The notes beneath the pieces were generated by a model. That model was not told the DNA's origin and searched no databases. It saw nothing but the letters and a program-made list of their open reading frames with translations. Positions 1-9,241 of a DNA stretch of 64,000 bases are shown here, in pieces. The stretch comes from Mannheimia indoligenes. Its GTDB lineage: Bacteria > Pseudomonadota > Gammaproteobacteria > Enterobacterales > Pasteurellaceae. The position numbers and the translations under genes are program-made. Numbering within the stretch: position 1 is the stretch's first letter; each line of letters begins with the position of its first letter. Where the stretch lies: assembly GCF_036880405.1 (NCBI RefSeq), contig NZ_JBAJJM010000012.1, forward strand, positions 1 through 64,000, given 5' to 3'.

Positions 1-19
1 CAGTATTTCTGCAAATTCT

Positions 20-1690
20 TTATTGAACAAGAACCCAAAGCGATTTTTTTGTAGTGCCTATATTCTTGATAATATTATTTCGGCGTAATTTTGTTAATAA
101 ATTTGCTATTTTCTTATCTTTTTGCAGAATATCTAATTCATTACTTAACTTGCTTTCTAATAAATGATTGATAGTTGAACGATCTGCAGTGCTGAATTGG
201 GTTAAATATTCCACAATTAATTTAGTATAAAAATCATCATCTTGTGTTTTAGTATGTATATATTTTACTTTATCTTCTAGAGGATAAGATCTTTGTACTA
301 CTGATGAAACTCTATAGTTAGGCTTACGCCCCTCAATAAACCCTTGTTTTCTTAACTGTGTTGCAGACTCCTTTGTTATTGGTAGATTTTTTTGCACCCT
401 ATCCAAAGCACAAATATCTGTAAATGAAATATTCGAATTATTAATAAGTTGGCTAGTATAAGCCTCATTCATAATATCACCATATAACGTGAGTATTACA
501 GTATTGCTTTGTTCAAGGTTGTAATCAGGCAAAGGTAGATATCGTTGAGCTTGTTTCCGATGCATTTCGTAAATACCATATCCCATAGTATCAATCATAT
601 TTAATTGCACCATTGCTTGTGCAAGAAATGTATTGCGATATTGTTTCGGAGTTTTAGAGCCATTTATATAGTCTTCCGGTTTCCCTTCAGAAAAGGATCC
701 TATATTTTCAAAAATAAGTTTATCTGATTTTTCAGTAACAATGATACGAGCATTTAATAAATAATCTTGGTGAGCTATGCAATTATGTAGAGCCTCTAAA
801 ACGATTTTCTGATCATATTTAGAGATTTCTCTTGCCATTAAAGAGTCATTCTCCAATAAACGAATCTGAAAATTGCGAATTTTTCTGTACAGCTCTGTTG
901 TAGTTAATAAAAAAGGAATTGAAAAATGCTCGTAAGCTCTTTCATCTTTTGTTTCTAATTTCCAAGTCATTTGAGCTGGGTGAGGAGAAAGTAAAAATGA
1001 AGATTCGCTTTTCCCAAGTAGAAGCATTGTTGTTCGAGTAATTTTACCATCTTGGGTTAGTTTAGCTTTATCTAAAAAAGTTGAAATATCCCAATTCTCT
1101 ACTTCATCAGCAGAAAATCGGTTTGCATATTTTTCAATAAATGCACTCTTTGCAACTTTAATAGCTTTTGCATCTAAATCTTCTAAAGTTGCATTAGGGA
1201 TAATCTGAGCAGACCAATCTTCTACTATACGAAGTTGATCTAATTTATTCATCGTTAGAGGAACTAAGCTCTCACCTGAACGACTATAGAAATGCCCTTT
1301 CCAAGCTAGAGGCATTCCCAAAGGTGTTGCCGGTATCTCGAATAAAACAACTCTTTTTCCATCATAGTCATTGATTTCATAAATATGTCGGAAAGTCATT
1401 GCAGGATCAGTATTCTTCTGAATCTGAAGTTTCAACTTATTGAGGTTAAGGTTCTCATTATTATCTGAACGATAATTTGTACCAACCACCTTTTTAGTTT
1501 TATTATTTACGCCAAAGACTAACCAAGCAGAGTTTCTATTATTCAGCCTTGCTTCATTTGATAATGCTGAAAAATATTCACCTATACTGTCGGTGCTATA
1601 TGTGTTATCAGCTTGCTTAAATTCAATAATTTCATTTTCCCAAGTGGAAATAAAATTATTTAAAAGTTGTTTTAGTTCATATTCAGACAT
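20..1690 (-). CDS. AlbA/Schlafen-type ATP-binding regulator-like protein
   Basis: A 556-residue soluble protein. The N-terminal ~130 residues look like the AlbA_2 (Schlafen-type) domain: an EFKQA motif near residue 22, then a stretch ending in LVFGVNN. The middle, around residues 300-400, resembles the GHKL-like ATP-binding part of 'RecG-like' AlbA_2 proteins (LEALHNCIAHQDY, then IDTMGYGIYEMH). The C-terminus looks helical and winged-helix-like. Such proteins are often annotated as transcriptional regulators or putative helicases, but their role is mostly unknown and some belong to defence islands. It lies downstream of the capsule genes on the same strand, 45 bases after the hydrolase gene. 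No strong ribosome-binding site precedes the start. Family call fairly secure; function unknown. Confidence 0.7.
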   Translation of the reverse strand: MSEYELKQLLNNFISTWENEIIEFKQADNTYSTDSIGEYFSALSNEARLNNRNSAWLVFGVNNKTKKVVGTNYRSDNNENLNLNKLKLQIQKNTDPAMTFRHIYEINDYDGKRVVLFEIPATPLGMPLAWKGHFYSRSGESLVPLTMNKLDQLRIVEDWSAQIIPNATLEDLDAKAIKVAKSAFIEKYANRFSADEVENWDISTFLDKAKLTQDGKITRTTMLLLGKSESSFLLSPHPAQMTWKLETKDERAYEHFSIPFLLTTTELYRKIRNFQIRLLENDSLMAREISKYDQKIVLEALHNCIAHQDYLLNARIIVTEKSDKLIFENIGSFSEGKPEDYINGSKTPKQYRNTFLAQAMVQLNMIDTMGYGIYEMHRKQAQRYLPLPDYNLEQSNTVILTLYGDIMNEAYTSQLINNSNISFTDICALDRVQKNLPITKESATQLRKQGFIEGRKPNYRVSSVVQRSYPLEDKVKYIHTKTQDDDFYTKLIVEYLTQFSTADRSTINHLLESKLSNELDILQKDKKIANLLTKLRRNNIIKNIGTTKKSLWVLVQ

Positions 1691-1735
1691 AATAATAAAT
1701 AATAAGAGAAAAGAGTAATATTTAACTTGTCTAAG

Positions 1736-2593
1736 TTAGGCTGTTCCTAAGCCAAATCTATTTAAAATTAAATATTCCTTTTTGTTACTCATATATAAGA
1801 ATAAACTATTACATAAATCTTCTAAAGATGGAGCCTCTATCTTCATTATAATAGAAAGCAATATATTTTGTTCTTCCGGTAGAGTGCTTTTTAAGTCCGG
1901 ATCCTTTTCTGCGTTTTGATACAGTTTATTAACTAATTTTTCTGCATTTGCTTTTTTAGTTACATCTGACATAAAAGGAAAAATTGTACCATGTATTGGG
2001 CTTGGAATTGAATGTAAAGTAATATTATTACTAGATAATTTCAATGCTTCTTCACGGTCTGTTTTATGATCACTTGGATATATAATCAAGCCTTCCAGTG
2101 TGCTATCTTTTAAGAAATCAGCCAGATTTCCATATTTTTCTGCACATTTTTTCATTGCAGGATTACGTTCTAAACCCAGGTAAAATTTCTGATAAGATGG
2201 GAATCCTAAGTTTTCATTAAATGGGTAAAGTTGAGTTTGAGGGCTAAAAGCCAGCGAAAAAATATTAATATTTCTGTTATTTAGCACTCTCTTCAATAAA
2301 TCTGCCCAAAGAATAGATGCAAAACCAGCCTTACTACTTCCTAACAAAATAATATTTTTTACTTTTATATTTTGAAGAAACTTTGCGATTAGCTTACAAG
2401 TACTTCCGGGGTTGAGAAGATAGTAATTAGGTTGAGTACTAATAATACAAAGTTTCTTAGCATTCATTTCTCTGTTATATAGAAAAAACGATGAAGTAGG
2501 TGAAAATGTAATTATTAAATTCTCAGAGCAATCATCAAAAAATGCAAACTCGTAGCAGCCTTCGCTAAGTTCATTAAGTTCTTTAAGGTTCAT
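1736..2593 (-). CDS. Alpha/beta-hydrolase-like protein of the capsule locus
   Basis: 285 residues, no signal peptide. The segment IILLGSSKAG (about residues 81-90) resembles a strand-nucleophile elbow with G-x-S-x-x-G spacing, so Ser87 is the likely nucleophile. A histidine in SPIHGTIF near residue 200 could complete a triad. An AGGAGG sequence lies just upstream of the ATG. It follows the two glycosyltransferase-like genes on the same strand, so it probably acts on the capsule polymer or a precursor, for example as an O-acyl esterase or acyltransferase. That role is inferred from position only; I do not recognise the exact family. It could also be an acquired neighbour with no capsule function. 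Confidence 0.55.
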   Translation of the reverse strand: MNLKELNELSEGCYEFAFFDDCSENLIITFSPTSSFFLYNREMNAKKLCIISTQPNYYLLNPGSTCKLIAKFLQNIKVKNIILLGSSKAGFASILWADLLKRVLNNRNINIFSLAFSPQTQLYPFNENLGFPSYQKFYLGLERNPAMKKCAEKYGNLADFLKDSTLEGLIIYPSDHKTDREEALKLSSNNITLHSIPSPIHGTIFPFMSDVTKKANAEKLVNKLYQNAEKDPDLKSTLPEEQNILLSIIMKIEAPSLEDLCNSLFLYMSNKKEYLILNRFGLGTA

Positions 2594-2667
2594 TCATCCT
2601 CCTAAAAATAATTCATTATAATTAAAATTTGCTCTATAGAGTATAAAACAAATTGCTAGATATGTAT

Positions 2668-3834
2668 CTATCGTTTTTTATTCTTTAATTTTTTTATAAT
2701 TGCAGAGTCTAAGAAAAATAGCTTTGGTGATCGAAGTAATTTCCTAAATTTAGGATAAACTCCTCTTTTATGTTTTTCTTGCACTTTATAATTTAAAGGT
2801 AATATTAATCTTGGTTCATAAACCAGCTCGTCAATAATATTATTTAATATATAATCTCTATTCAGACTAAAACTTAGTTGTTTATCAAACCAATCCTTCT
2901 GTGGGATTTTTGATAAATCATTTAAATTATCTAATTCGTTAAAATAGGTCAGCAAACCACTTTGCAAAAAAGGATGGTTATAAAAACTTTCTCTAATGCC
3001 TAAATCTTTAATAATATAAGTAGAAATACCATAATAAATTGCTTCTAAGGCAGAAGTTGAAGAAAAAGATATACAAGCATCCATTTCCTTCAAAGCAACT
3101 TCAATGGAGTCGTTAAATAAGTTAAAATTTGATGGTATATTCTTTTTATTTTTTAGTAAATGAGCGTATGGATATTGCTCTTTATGAACAGTTATTTCAC
3201 TCCCATATAAACGAGTTTTTAAGAAAATACGATAATCCGGGTTATTTCTGGCTAAATTTAGTAGTTTTTCTAATACATACTCTCGTTCAGTTTTTAGTTC
3301 TGGAATTTTTACCTGATCAATAAAAAAAATATTTTTACCACTTCCCTCGTTGCGTTGAAAATTTAAATCAAGATTAATTAGTCCGTAATTTAATATAGTG
3401 GTTTTTAAACCATATTCAGATGCAATAGATTGAGCAATATCTCTGTCAAACTCATTATTTACCAGCAGAATATCTGCATTAATACGAGCTGATATACTTT
3501 CAGCATTGCCAAAAATAACACCTGAGAAACAAGTAATAATCAGAGGTCTATTTTTTAAGGAATACAAACGTGTAATTAGTTTCTGTGAAGCAATATTTCC
3601 TAATGCTACAATAACTATATCATATTCTGAAAAATCTGAATTATTCAGTGTTTGATAATCAAAGACACGGTAGTTATTTGCTCCACTTTCAACTAATTGA
3701 CGAACAGAGAGTTGATTCTTTTTTACATATTGTATTGCAATTTCAATCATACTATGATTGAGCCGTTGTGCAAGATTAATTCCTACTTTTAAAAAAGAAT
3801 CATAGGTCGCAACTACTAATATTTTATAGCTCAT
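2668..3834 (-). CDS. Putative capsule glycosyltransferase (GT-B-like, DUF6716-like)
   Basis: 388 residues, cytoplasmic. The N-terminus (YKILVVATYDSFLKVG) looks like a Rossmann strand-loop-helix. A second segment near residues 255-275 (ISFSSTSALEAIYYGI) is typical of the donor-binding end of GT-B glycosyltransferases. The overall pattern matches what I know as DUF6716 putative glycosyltransferases of capsule loci. The C-terminus is basic and carries P-x-x-F-F-x-D-S at residues 370-377, also found at the N-terminus of the next upstream gene. The start follows AGGAAA, 7 bases after that gene's stop, so the two are almost certainly co-transcribed. Substrate unknown. Confidence 0.6.
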   Translation of the reverse strand: MSYKILVVATYDSFLKVGINLAQRLNHSMIEIAIQYVKKNQLSVRQLVESGANNYRVFDYQTLNNSDFSEYDIVIVALGNIASQKLITRLYSLKNRPLIITCFSGVIFGNAESISARINADILLVNNEFDRDIAQSIASEYGLKTTILNYGLINLDLNFQRNEGSGKNIFFIDQVKIPELKTEREYVLEKLLNLARNNPDYRIFLKTRLYGSEITVHKEQYPYAHLLKNKKNIPSNFNLFNDSIEVALKEMDACISFSSTSALEAIYYGISTYIIKDLGIRESFYNHPFLQSGLLTYFNELDNLNDLSKIPQKDWFDKQLSFSLNRDYILNNIIDELVYEPRLILPLNYKVQEKHKRGVYPKFRKLLRSPKLFFLDSAIIKKLKNKKR

Positions 3835-3841
3835 TTATTTC

Positions 3842-5047
3842 CTATTCTAAAAAATGAATACCAGAAAACTTCTGTAAAATATGGAAATGTTCATCTGATT
3901 CTTTAAATACACTATCTGAATAAGGTATTTTTTCCAACATTTTCTGTCTTAATAGGGGATAAATACTTATTGCCTCTGTCTCTTGTGAAGTTTTAGGTGC
4001 ATAAACTAAGCCCGTTGAGGTTAAAGCAATAACCTGTTTTGGTTTAGTAAAATGAATCAAATTCTCTACAAGAAAACCACTTTCTTCTATAAGTACAAAT
4101 TGAGGAATCAAGTGTTCTTCATTTATCGCATTTTTTAATGCGGCTTTTAGCTCTTCAGTGTCTTTTGGATGAAGCTTTAGAAAAACTTTACTACCAGAAG
4201 GCTTATGTGATTTTAGTATATCAATCAATATATCGGCATATATATTGACGGGAAACGGGTATCGTTGATTAAGAAAAATAATATCTTGACTCGTAATTTT
4301 ATATTTTTGTTGAATTGACTTAACCAAAACATCAGTTTCTATATTCTCATATAGAAAAAAATACTTGTAGTTTTTAGCAAAAAATACTTTTTCTAATGCT
4401 TTAGAATCTACACTATAAATTGTATTAAAACGATTATATACAGATAAAGAAGGTCGTAAATCTGATAATAATGGAAGAGTAAGAATCAATCTGGCTTTTA
4501 GTTTTTCTTTAAAACTAAATGAATTCTTAATTTTTTCATTAGCCTCTTCTATTGAATCATACTTATAAGTTGCAGTGCCTTCTTCTATTAAATTAACTTC
4601 TATTTTTTTCTTTTCTGCATAAGCCAATAACATTCCATAATGTTTTTCAAAACTAAACACAAACAATCTATGAGGTTTAATTTCATCGATCATTCGTTGA
4701 TAGGAATTATTCATTTGCATTAGATTTTTTATATAGATTTTGTTTGGATATGTTGGGATTTCTAGTAATAGAACTCTTCTAAACAAAAGTTTATTTGCAT
4801 TTTTACGAGTTAACTCAGGCATTTTTCGGTTTTTACGTGTATAAAGAATAACAAGAACACAATTCAAGAAAGCTTCTTTTTTAATTAAGGCTTCTACCTG
4901 TGCTAACTGACCTAAGTGGGAGATAACAAATAAATTTTTTGTTTTATGCTGTTCTTCTAAATGCTGATGTTTAAACAACCACGAATCTTTGAAAAATCTA
5001 ATAGGATGAGAGTAAAATTTTATAGTTTTTTTAAGCTTTTTTTTCAT
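3842..5047 (-). CDS. Polysialyltransferase-like capsule glycosyltransferase
   Basis: 401 residues, no signal peptide, basic N-terminus. Three motifs appear in the order known for bacterial polysialyltransferases and related enzymes: an acidic E-E-G at residues 155-157 (NLIEEGTATY), an H-P motif at 293-294 (KLHPKD) and a small-hydroxyl motif at 343-346 (ALTSTGLVY). In that family these serve catalysis and CMP-sialic-acid binding. It is the first gene of the minus-strand capsule operon, divergent from the exporter, and is the best candidate polymerase. No neuA, neuB or neuC genes are in the window, so sialic acid as substrate is only a hypothesis; other sugar-transferring relatives share these motifs. 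Residues 15-22 hold the P-x-x-F-F-x-D-S motif. Confidence 0.65.
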   Translation of the reverse strand: MKKKLKKTIKFYSHPIRFFKDSWLFKHQHLEEQHKTKNLFVISHLGQLAQVEALIKKEAFLNCVLVILYTRKNRKMPELTRKNANKLLFRRVLLLEIPTYPNKIYIKNLMQMNNSYQRMIDEIKPHRLFVFSFEKHYGMLLAYAEKKKIEVNLIEEGTATYKYDSIEEANEKIKNSFSFKEKLKARLILTLPLLSDLRPSLSVYNRFNTIYSVDSKALEKVFFAKNYKYFFLYENIETDVLVKSIQQKYKITSQDIIFLNQRYPFPVNIYADILIDILKSHKPSGSKVFLKLHPKDTEELKAALKNAINEEHLIPQFVLIEESGFLVENLIHFTKPKQVIALTSTGLVYAPKTSQETEAISIYPLLRQKMLEKIPYSDSVFKESDEHFHILQKFSGIHFLE

Positions 5048-5352
5048 CTTAGTTCCACTTTATTATTTTAAAATATCAGTTACTGTACGTATTTTAATAA
5101 GCTATATTCTTAAAGTAAAGAAACTCTCTACTTTACAATATTTAGCTAGAAATTTTAGCTTAAAAATAATATCATACGAGTTGTTTAAAAAGCAAACAAA
5201 AAAGAGTAGGCTATTGTTTTTATTATGAAAATAAAAAGTATTTCTGATAGAAATCAATTTTTTACCTTTTAAATTTAACTTTAAATTCTCCTAAAAAATA
5301 CGCCACTCTCTACATTAGTGGTATACTAATACTAAATGTAATGAGGTATCTA
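5048..5352. promoter_or_regulatory. Divergent capsule promoter region
   Basis: About 305 very AT-rich bases between the biosynthesis and export operons. Toward the exporter there is an extended -10 element TGGTATACT at 5319-5327 without a convincing -35 box, about 25 bases before the chosen start codon. The -10 box sits in a small inverted repeat, ATTAGT (5314-5319) and ACTAAT (5325-5330), which could be an operator. I see no JUMPstart/ops element and no clear promoter for the minus-strand operon, though AT-rich candidates exist. Confidence 0.45.
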
Positions 5353-6528
5353 ATGAAAAAAATATCTTTGCTTAATCTAATCACTCTTAGCCTTCTATCA
5401 GCCTGCTCTAGCCTACCCACCTCAGGTCCTAGTTATAGTAAGGTGTTAGAGGCAAATGAGAGAACATCTGAAGCAAACCTACCCGAAGTTAATCTAATCA
5501 AACTAGATAATATTACTGCACAGAATTTATACCAAGCCCAACAAGCCCAACGTTTTTCGGGTTTTGATGGCTCAATGGGTGGCGGTGGTTATGCCGGTAC
5601 AGTCAATGTAGGTGATGTATTGGAAATTTCTATTTGGGAAGCTCCGCCTGCGGTTTTATTCGGTGGAACATTTAGTACTGAGGGGCAAGGAAGCGGGCAT
5701 TTAACCCAACTTCCTCCGCAAATGGTTAATAAGAATGGGACGATAACAGTGCCATTTATTGGTAATATGAAAGTGGCAGGTAAAACACCGGAAGCTGTTC
5801 AAAGCCAAATTGTTGGGGCATTAAGTCGTAAAGCGAATCAACCTCAAGCTTTAGTACGCATTGCGAGTAATTTATCATCTGATGTAACGGTGGTTCGTCA
5901 AGGTAATAGTATCCGTATGCCGTTAAGTGCGAATAATGAACGTATTTTAGATGCAGTTGCAGCAGTAGGCGGTACAAGTGAAAATATTGAAGATGTAACT
6001 GTTCGTTTAACACGTGGAAATAAAGTGCGTTCTATGGCATTTGAAACATTAATTGCAGATCCATCGCAAAATATTGTGTTGCGTTCCGGTGATGTTGTAG
6101 CTTTAATGAACACGCCTTATAGTTTTACCGGATTAGGGGCAGTGGGTAATAATCAGCAGGTGCGTTTTTCAAGTAAAGGAATCACTTTAGCCGAGGCTAT
6201 CGGTAAAATGGGCGGTTTAATTGATGAGCGTTCAGACCCCCGAGGTGTTTTTGTATTCCGTCATATTCCATTTACACAATTAGATTATAACGATCAGTCT
6301 TTATGGCGTGAAAAAGGTTATACAGAAGGAATGGATGTACCAACGGTTTATCAAGTAAATCTACTTGAGCCACAATCGATGTTTTTATTACAGCGTTTTC
6401 CTGTTCAGGATAAAGATATCGTTTATGTATCAAATGCACCGCTGTCTGAATTCCAAAAATTCTTGAGAATGATTTTCTCGATTACATCGCCAATTACAGG
6501 TACAGCGAATACGATCAGAACTTTTTAA
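5353..6528 (+). CDS. cpxD: Capsule export outer-membrane lipoprotein (CpxD/BexD/CtrA type)
   Basis: An outer-membrane polysaccharide export channel of the Wza/CtrA family, which carries group 2-like capsule polymer across the outer membrane. The second ATG is chosen because GAGG at 5343-5346 is well spaced from it; an in-frame ATG lies at 5341. The 391-residue product has a lipoprotein signal with Cys18 (LSAC). A polysaccharide export domain begins near residue 80 (VGDVLEISIWEAPP), followed by SLBB-like repeats (LSANNERILDAVAAVGG; KGITLAEAIGKMGG). It is the first of four tightly linked exporter genes, in the order known from A. pleuropneumoniae (cpxDCBA) and H. influenzae (bexDCBA). Confidence 0.9.
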   Translation: MKKISLLNLITLSLLSACSSLPTSGPSYSKVLEANERTSEANLPEVNLIKLDNITAQNLYQAQQAQRFSGFDGSMGGGGYAGTVNVGDVLEISIWEAPPAVLFGGTFSTEGQGSGHLTQLPPQMVNKNGTITVPFIGNMKVAGKTPEAVQSQIVGALSRKANQPQALVRIASNLSSDVTVVRQGNSIRMPLSANNERILDAVAAVGGTSENIEDVTVRLTRGNKVRSMAFETLIADPSQNIVLRSGDVVALMNTPYSFTGLGAVGNNQQVRFSSKGITLAEAIGKMGGLIDERSDPRGVFVFRHIPFTQLDYNDQSLWREKGYTEGMDVPTVYQVNLLEPQSMFLLQRFPVQDKDIVYVSNAPLSEFQKFLRMIFSITSPITGTANTIRTF

Positions 6529-6600
6529 TTATTGATTAAAAATATATTTGCAAAAAAATCTAAAAAAATAACCGCTTGTAAGCTATTTATTGAGGACATT

Positions 6601-7704
6601 ATGTCGAAAAAGAAAAAAAGTTTTTTAGCCAATCCATTACTTTGGCTAACAGTAATTATTCCAACAGCTTGTGCGAGTATCTATTACACGTTATTTGCTT
6701 CTGATATTTATGTTTCAGAATCAAGTTTTGTTGTACGTTCTCCTCGTAATCAATCTAGCTTAACCGGTGTGGGAGCGATATTACAAAACTCCGGCTTTTC
6801 TCGTTCACAAGATGATACTTATTCTGTACAAGAATATATGCGTTCGCGTACTGCGTTGGAGCAACTTGAAACGGAATTACCTGTAAAAAGCTTTTATAGC
6901 ACACAAGGTGATATTTTAAGCCGTTTTAATGGTTTGGGTTTAAATGATTCACAAGAAGCATTTTATCGTTATTTTAGAGAGCGTCTTAATATTGATGTTG
7001 ATGCAATTTCTGGCATTGCTACTTTACGCGTTCGAGCCTTTAATGCTGAAGAAGGGCAACAAATTAATGAAAATCTTCTCAGACAAGGTGAGGATTTAAT
7101 TAATCGTTTAAATGAGCGGGCTAGAAAGGATACTGTTGAGTTTGCGGAACAGTCAGTTCAAGATGCTGAAAAAAATGTGAGTGATACAGCCCTAGCATTA
7201 AGCCAGTACCGTACAAAAAATAAAATTTATGATTTACCTGCTCAGTCAGGGGTTCAACTTTCGTTAATTTCAACTTTAAAAAGCGAATTAATCCGCGTTG
7301 AAACTCAGTTAGCACAACTACAATCTATTACACCGGAGAATCCTCAAGTTGCAGCACTACAAACAAGACAAAAGAGTTTGAGAAAAGAAATTGATGAACA
7401 ATCAAAACAACTTTCCGGTGGAAGCACTTCTGTTGCAACTCAAACAGCAGAATATCAACGTTTAGTATTAGCAAATGAGCTTGCTCAGCAACAACTTTCT
7501 GCAGCAATGACCTCATTACAAAATACGCGTGGTGAAGCTGATCGTCAGCAACTTTATTTAGAGGTGATTGGTAAACCAAGCAAGCCGGACTGGGCATTAG
7601 AACCCTACCGAATTTATAATATTATTGCGACTTTCTTTATCGGCTTAATTCTATTTGGGGTATTAAGTTTGTTGGTTGCAAGTATCAAAGAGCATAAAAA
7701 CTAA
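6601..7704 (+). CDS. cpxC: Capsule export inner-membrane/periplasmic protein (CpxC/BexC/KpsE type)
   Basis: Polysaccharide co-polymerase-like protein bridging the inner-membrane ABC transporter and the outer-membrane channel. The ATG at 6601 follows GAGGA and gives 367 residues; the open frame extends upstream without a good start. One membrane segment lies at about residues 17-40 (PLLWLTVIIPTACASIYYTL) and another at the C-terminus (IIATFFIGLILFGVLSLLVA). Between them is a long coiled-coil-rich periplasmic domain. An uptake-signal-like sequence lies just before the gene. Its stop codon overlaps the next start (TAATG). Confidence 0.88.
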   Translation: MSKKKKSFLANPLLWLTVIIPTACASIYYTLFASDIYVSESSFVVRSPRNQSSLTGVGAILQNSGFSRSQDDTYSVQEYMRSRTALEQLETELPVKSFYSTQGDILSRFNGLGLNDSQEAFYRYFRERLNIDVDAISGIATLRVRAFNAEEGQQINENLLRQGEDLINRLNERARKDTVEFAEQSVQDAEKNVSDTALALSQYRTKNKIYDLPAQSGVQLSLISTLKSELIRVETQLAQLQSITPENPQVAALQTRQKSLRKEIDEQSKQLSGGSTSVATQTAEYQRLVLANELAQQQLSAAMTSLQNTRGEADRQQLYLEVIGKPSKPDWALEPYRIYNIIATFFIGLILFGVLSLLVASIKEHKN

Positions 7705-8501
7705 TGCGATATGGTGATAATACAACGTTTAAACGTTCTTGCGTTATTCAAAAAAGAGTGATTCACGCCCTCTTAATGAGGGAGCTAATCACTCGCTATG
7801 GACGTAAAAATATTGGTTTTTTGTGGCTTTTTGTCGAGCCCTTATTATTAACATTATTGATTGCTGTCGCTTGGAAATATATAAAAGCAGATAAGTTTTC
7901 AACGCTTAATATTATTGCTTTTATGATAACGGGCTACCCCATTGCTATGATGTGGCGAAATGCCTCTAATAGAGCTAAAGGTGCAATATCGGCTAATTTA
8001 AGTTTACTTTATCATAGAAATGTGAAAGTTTTAGATACGATATTCACGCGTGTTTTACTTGAAGTAGCCGGAGCATCTATTGCTCAAATAATATTGGTAG
8101 CAATATTTATAGCCATAGGTTGGATTGATATACCACACGATATATTTTATATGCTTTGTGCTTGGGTATTAATGGCGTTTTTTGCATTAGGATTAGGATT
8201 AATTATTTGTGCTTTAGCTCATTATATAGAGCCTTTTGGTAAAATTTGGGGGACAATAAGTTTCATATTATTACCTCTTTCAGGTGCATTCTTTTTTGTC
8301 CATAATTTACCTCCTAAAGCTCAAGAAATTGCTCTTTTATTTCCGATGATTCACGGTACGGAAATGTTTAGACACGGTTATTTTGGAGAAATAGTAATAA
8401 CTTATGAAAGTATAAGTTATATTATTGTAAGTGATCTAATTCTTATCTTCATTGGTTTACTTTTAGTAAGAAGTTTTCGTAAAGGAATCGAACCTAGATG
8501 A
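7704..8501 (+). CDS. cpxB: Capsule ABC exporter permease (CpxB/BexB/KpsM type)
   Basis: 265-residue ABC-2 type permease with about six hydrophobic segments. It forms the inner-membrane channel for lipid-linked capsule polysaccharide. The N-terminal region contains LLMRELITRYGRKNIGFLW, characteristic of KpsM/Wzm-like permeases. It starts inside the TAATG overlap with the preceding gene and its TGA overlaps the next ATG, so translation of all three genes is probably coupled. Confidence 0.9.
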   Translation: MRYGDNTTFKRSCVIQKRVIHALLMRELITRYGRKNIGFLWLFVEPLLLTLLIAVAWKYIKADKFSTLNIIAFMITGYPIAMMWRNASNRAKGAISANLSLLYHRNVKVLDTIFTRVLLEVAGASIAQIILVAIFIAIGWIDIPHDIFYMLCAWVLMAFFALGLGLIICALAHYIEPFGKIWGTISFILLPLSGAFFFVHNLPPKAQEIALLFPMIHGTEMFRHGYFGEIVITYESISYIIVSDLILIFIGLLLVRSFRKGIEPR

Positions 8502-9145
8502 TTAGTGTTAAAAATGTAAGTAAGCGATATCGAACAAATAGTGGTTGGAAAACTGTATTAAAAGATATCAATTTTGAGCTGAAAAAAGGCGAAAAAGTCG
8601 GTATTTTAGGTAGAAATGGGGCAGGGAAATCAACACTAATTCGCTTAATGAGTGGTGTAGAACCACCAACAACAGGTGAAATAGATCGTCAAATGTCTAT
8701 CTCTTGGCCCTTGGCATTTAGTGGTGCATTTCAAGGAAGTTTAACCGGAATGGATAATCTACGGTTTGTAAGTAGAATTTATGGTGCAGATTTTGATTAT
8801 GTAAAATCCTTTACGGAAGAATTTTCTGAACTAGGCGAATACTTATATGAGCCGGTAAAAAGCTACTCATCCGGTATGAAAGCAAGACTTGCTTTTGCTT
8901 TATCACTTTCAATTGAATTTGATTGCTACTTGATTGATGAGGTTATTGCGGTAGGGGATTCTCGATTTGCAGCAAAATGTAAGCACGAACTATTTGAAAA
9001 ACGCAAGGATCGCTCACTCATTTTAGTCTCCCATAGCCCTGCCTCTATCAAAGAATATTGTGATTCAGCAATGGTTTTAGAAGAGGGGATTATGCATACC
9101 TTTGATACTATTGACAATGCCTATAATTTCTATAACAGAAAATAA
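8498..9145 (+). CDS. cpxA: Capsule ABC exporter ATPase (CpxA/BexA/KpsT type)
   Basis: 215-residue ATP-binding subunit powering capsule export. Walker A is GRNGAGKS at residues 38-45. The signature region is SYSSGMKARLAFAL and Walker B is YLIDEVIAVGD, followed by the switch histidine in LVSHS. Length matches KpsT/BexA (about 215-220 residues). The start overlaps the permease stop by four bases. A head-to-head uptake-sequence hairpin follows directly and probably ends the operon. Confidence 0.92.
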   Translation: MISVKNVSKRYRTNSGWKTVLKDINFELKKGEKVGILGRNGAGKSTLIRLMSGVEPPTTGEIDRQMSISWPLAFSGAFQGSLTGMDNLRFVSRIYGADFDYVKSFTEEFSELGEYLYEPVKSYSSGMKARLAFALSLSIEFDCYLIDEVIAVGDSRFAAKCKHELFEKRKDRSLILVSHSPASIKEYCDSAMVLEEGIMHTFDTIDNAYNFYNRK

Positions 9146-9147
9146 CA

Positions 9148-9194
9148 ACAAGCGGTCATATTTTGTAAAAAATCGCAAATTATGACCGCTTGTG
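9148..9194 (+). terminator. Paired uptake-sequence terminator after cpxA
   Basis: ACAAGCGGTCATA and its inverse TATGACCGCTTGT flank about 20 bases and form a 13-base-pair stem. In Pasteurellaceae, inverted uptake sequences commonly double as rho-independent terminators. This one is three bases after the cpxA stop. Confidence 0.7.
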
Positions 9195-9241
9195 GTTTAT
9201 TTAATTTTAAAAATAAATTAAATAAAGTTTAAAAATAAAGA

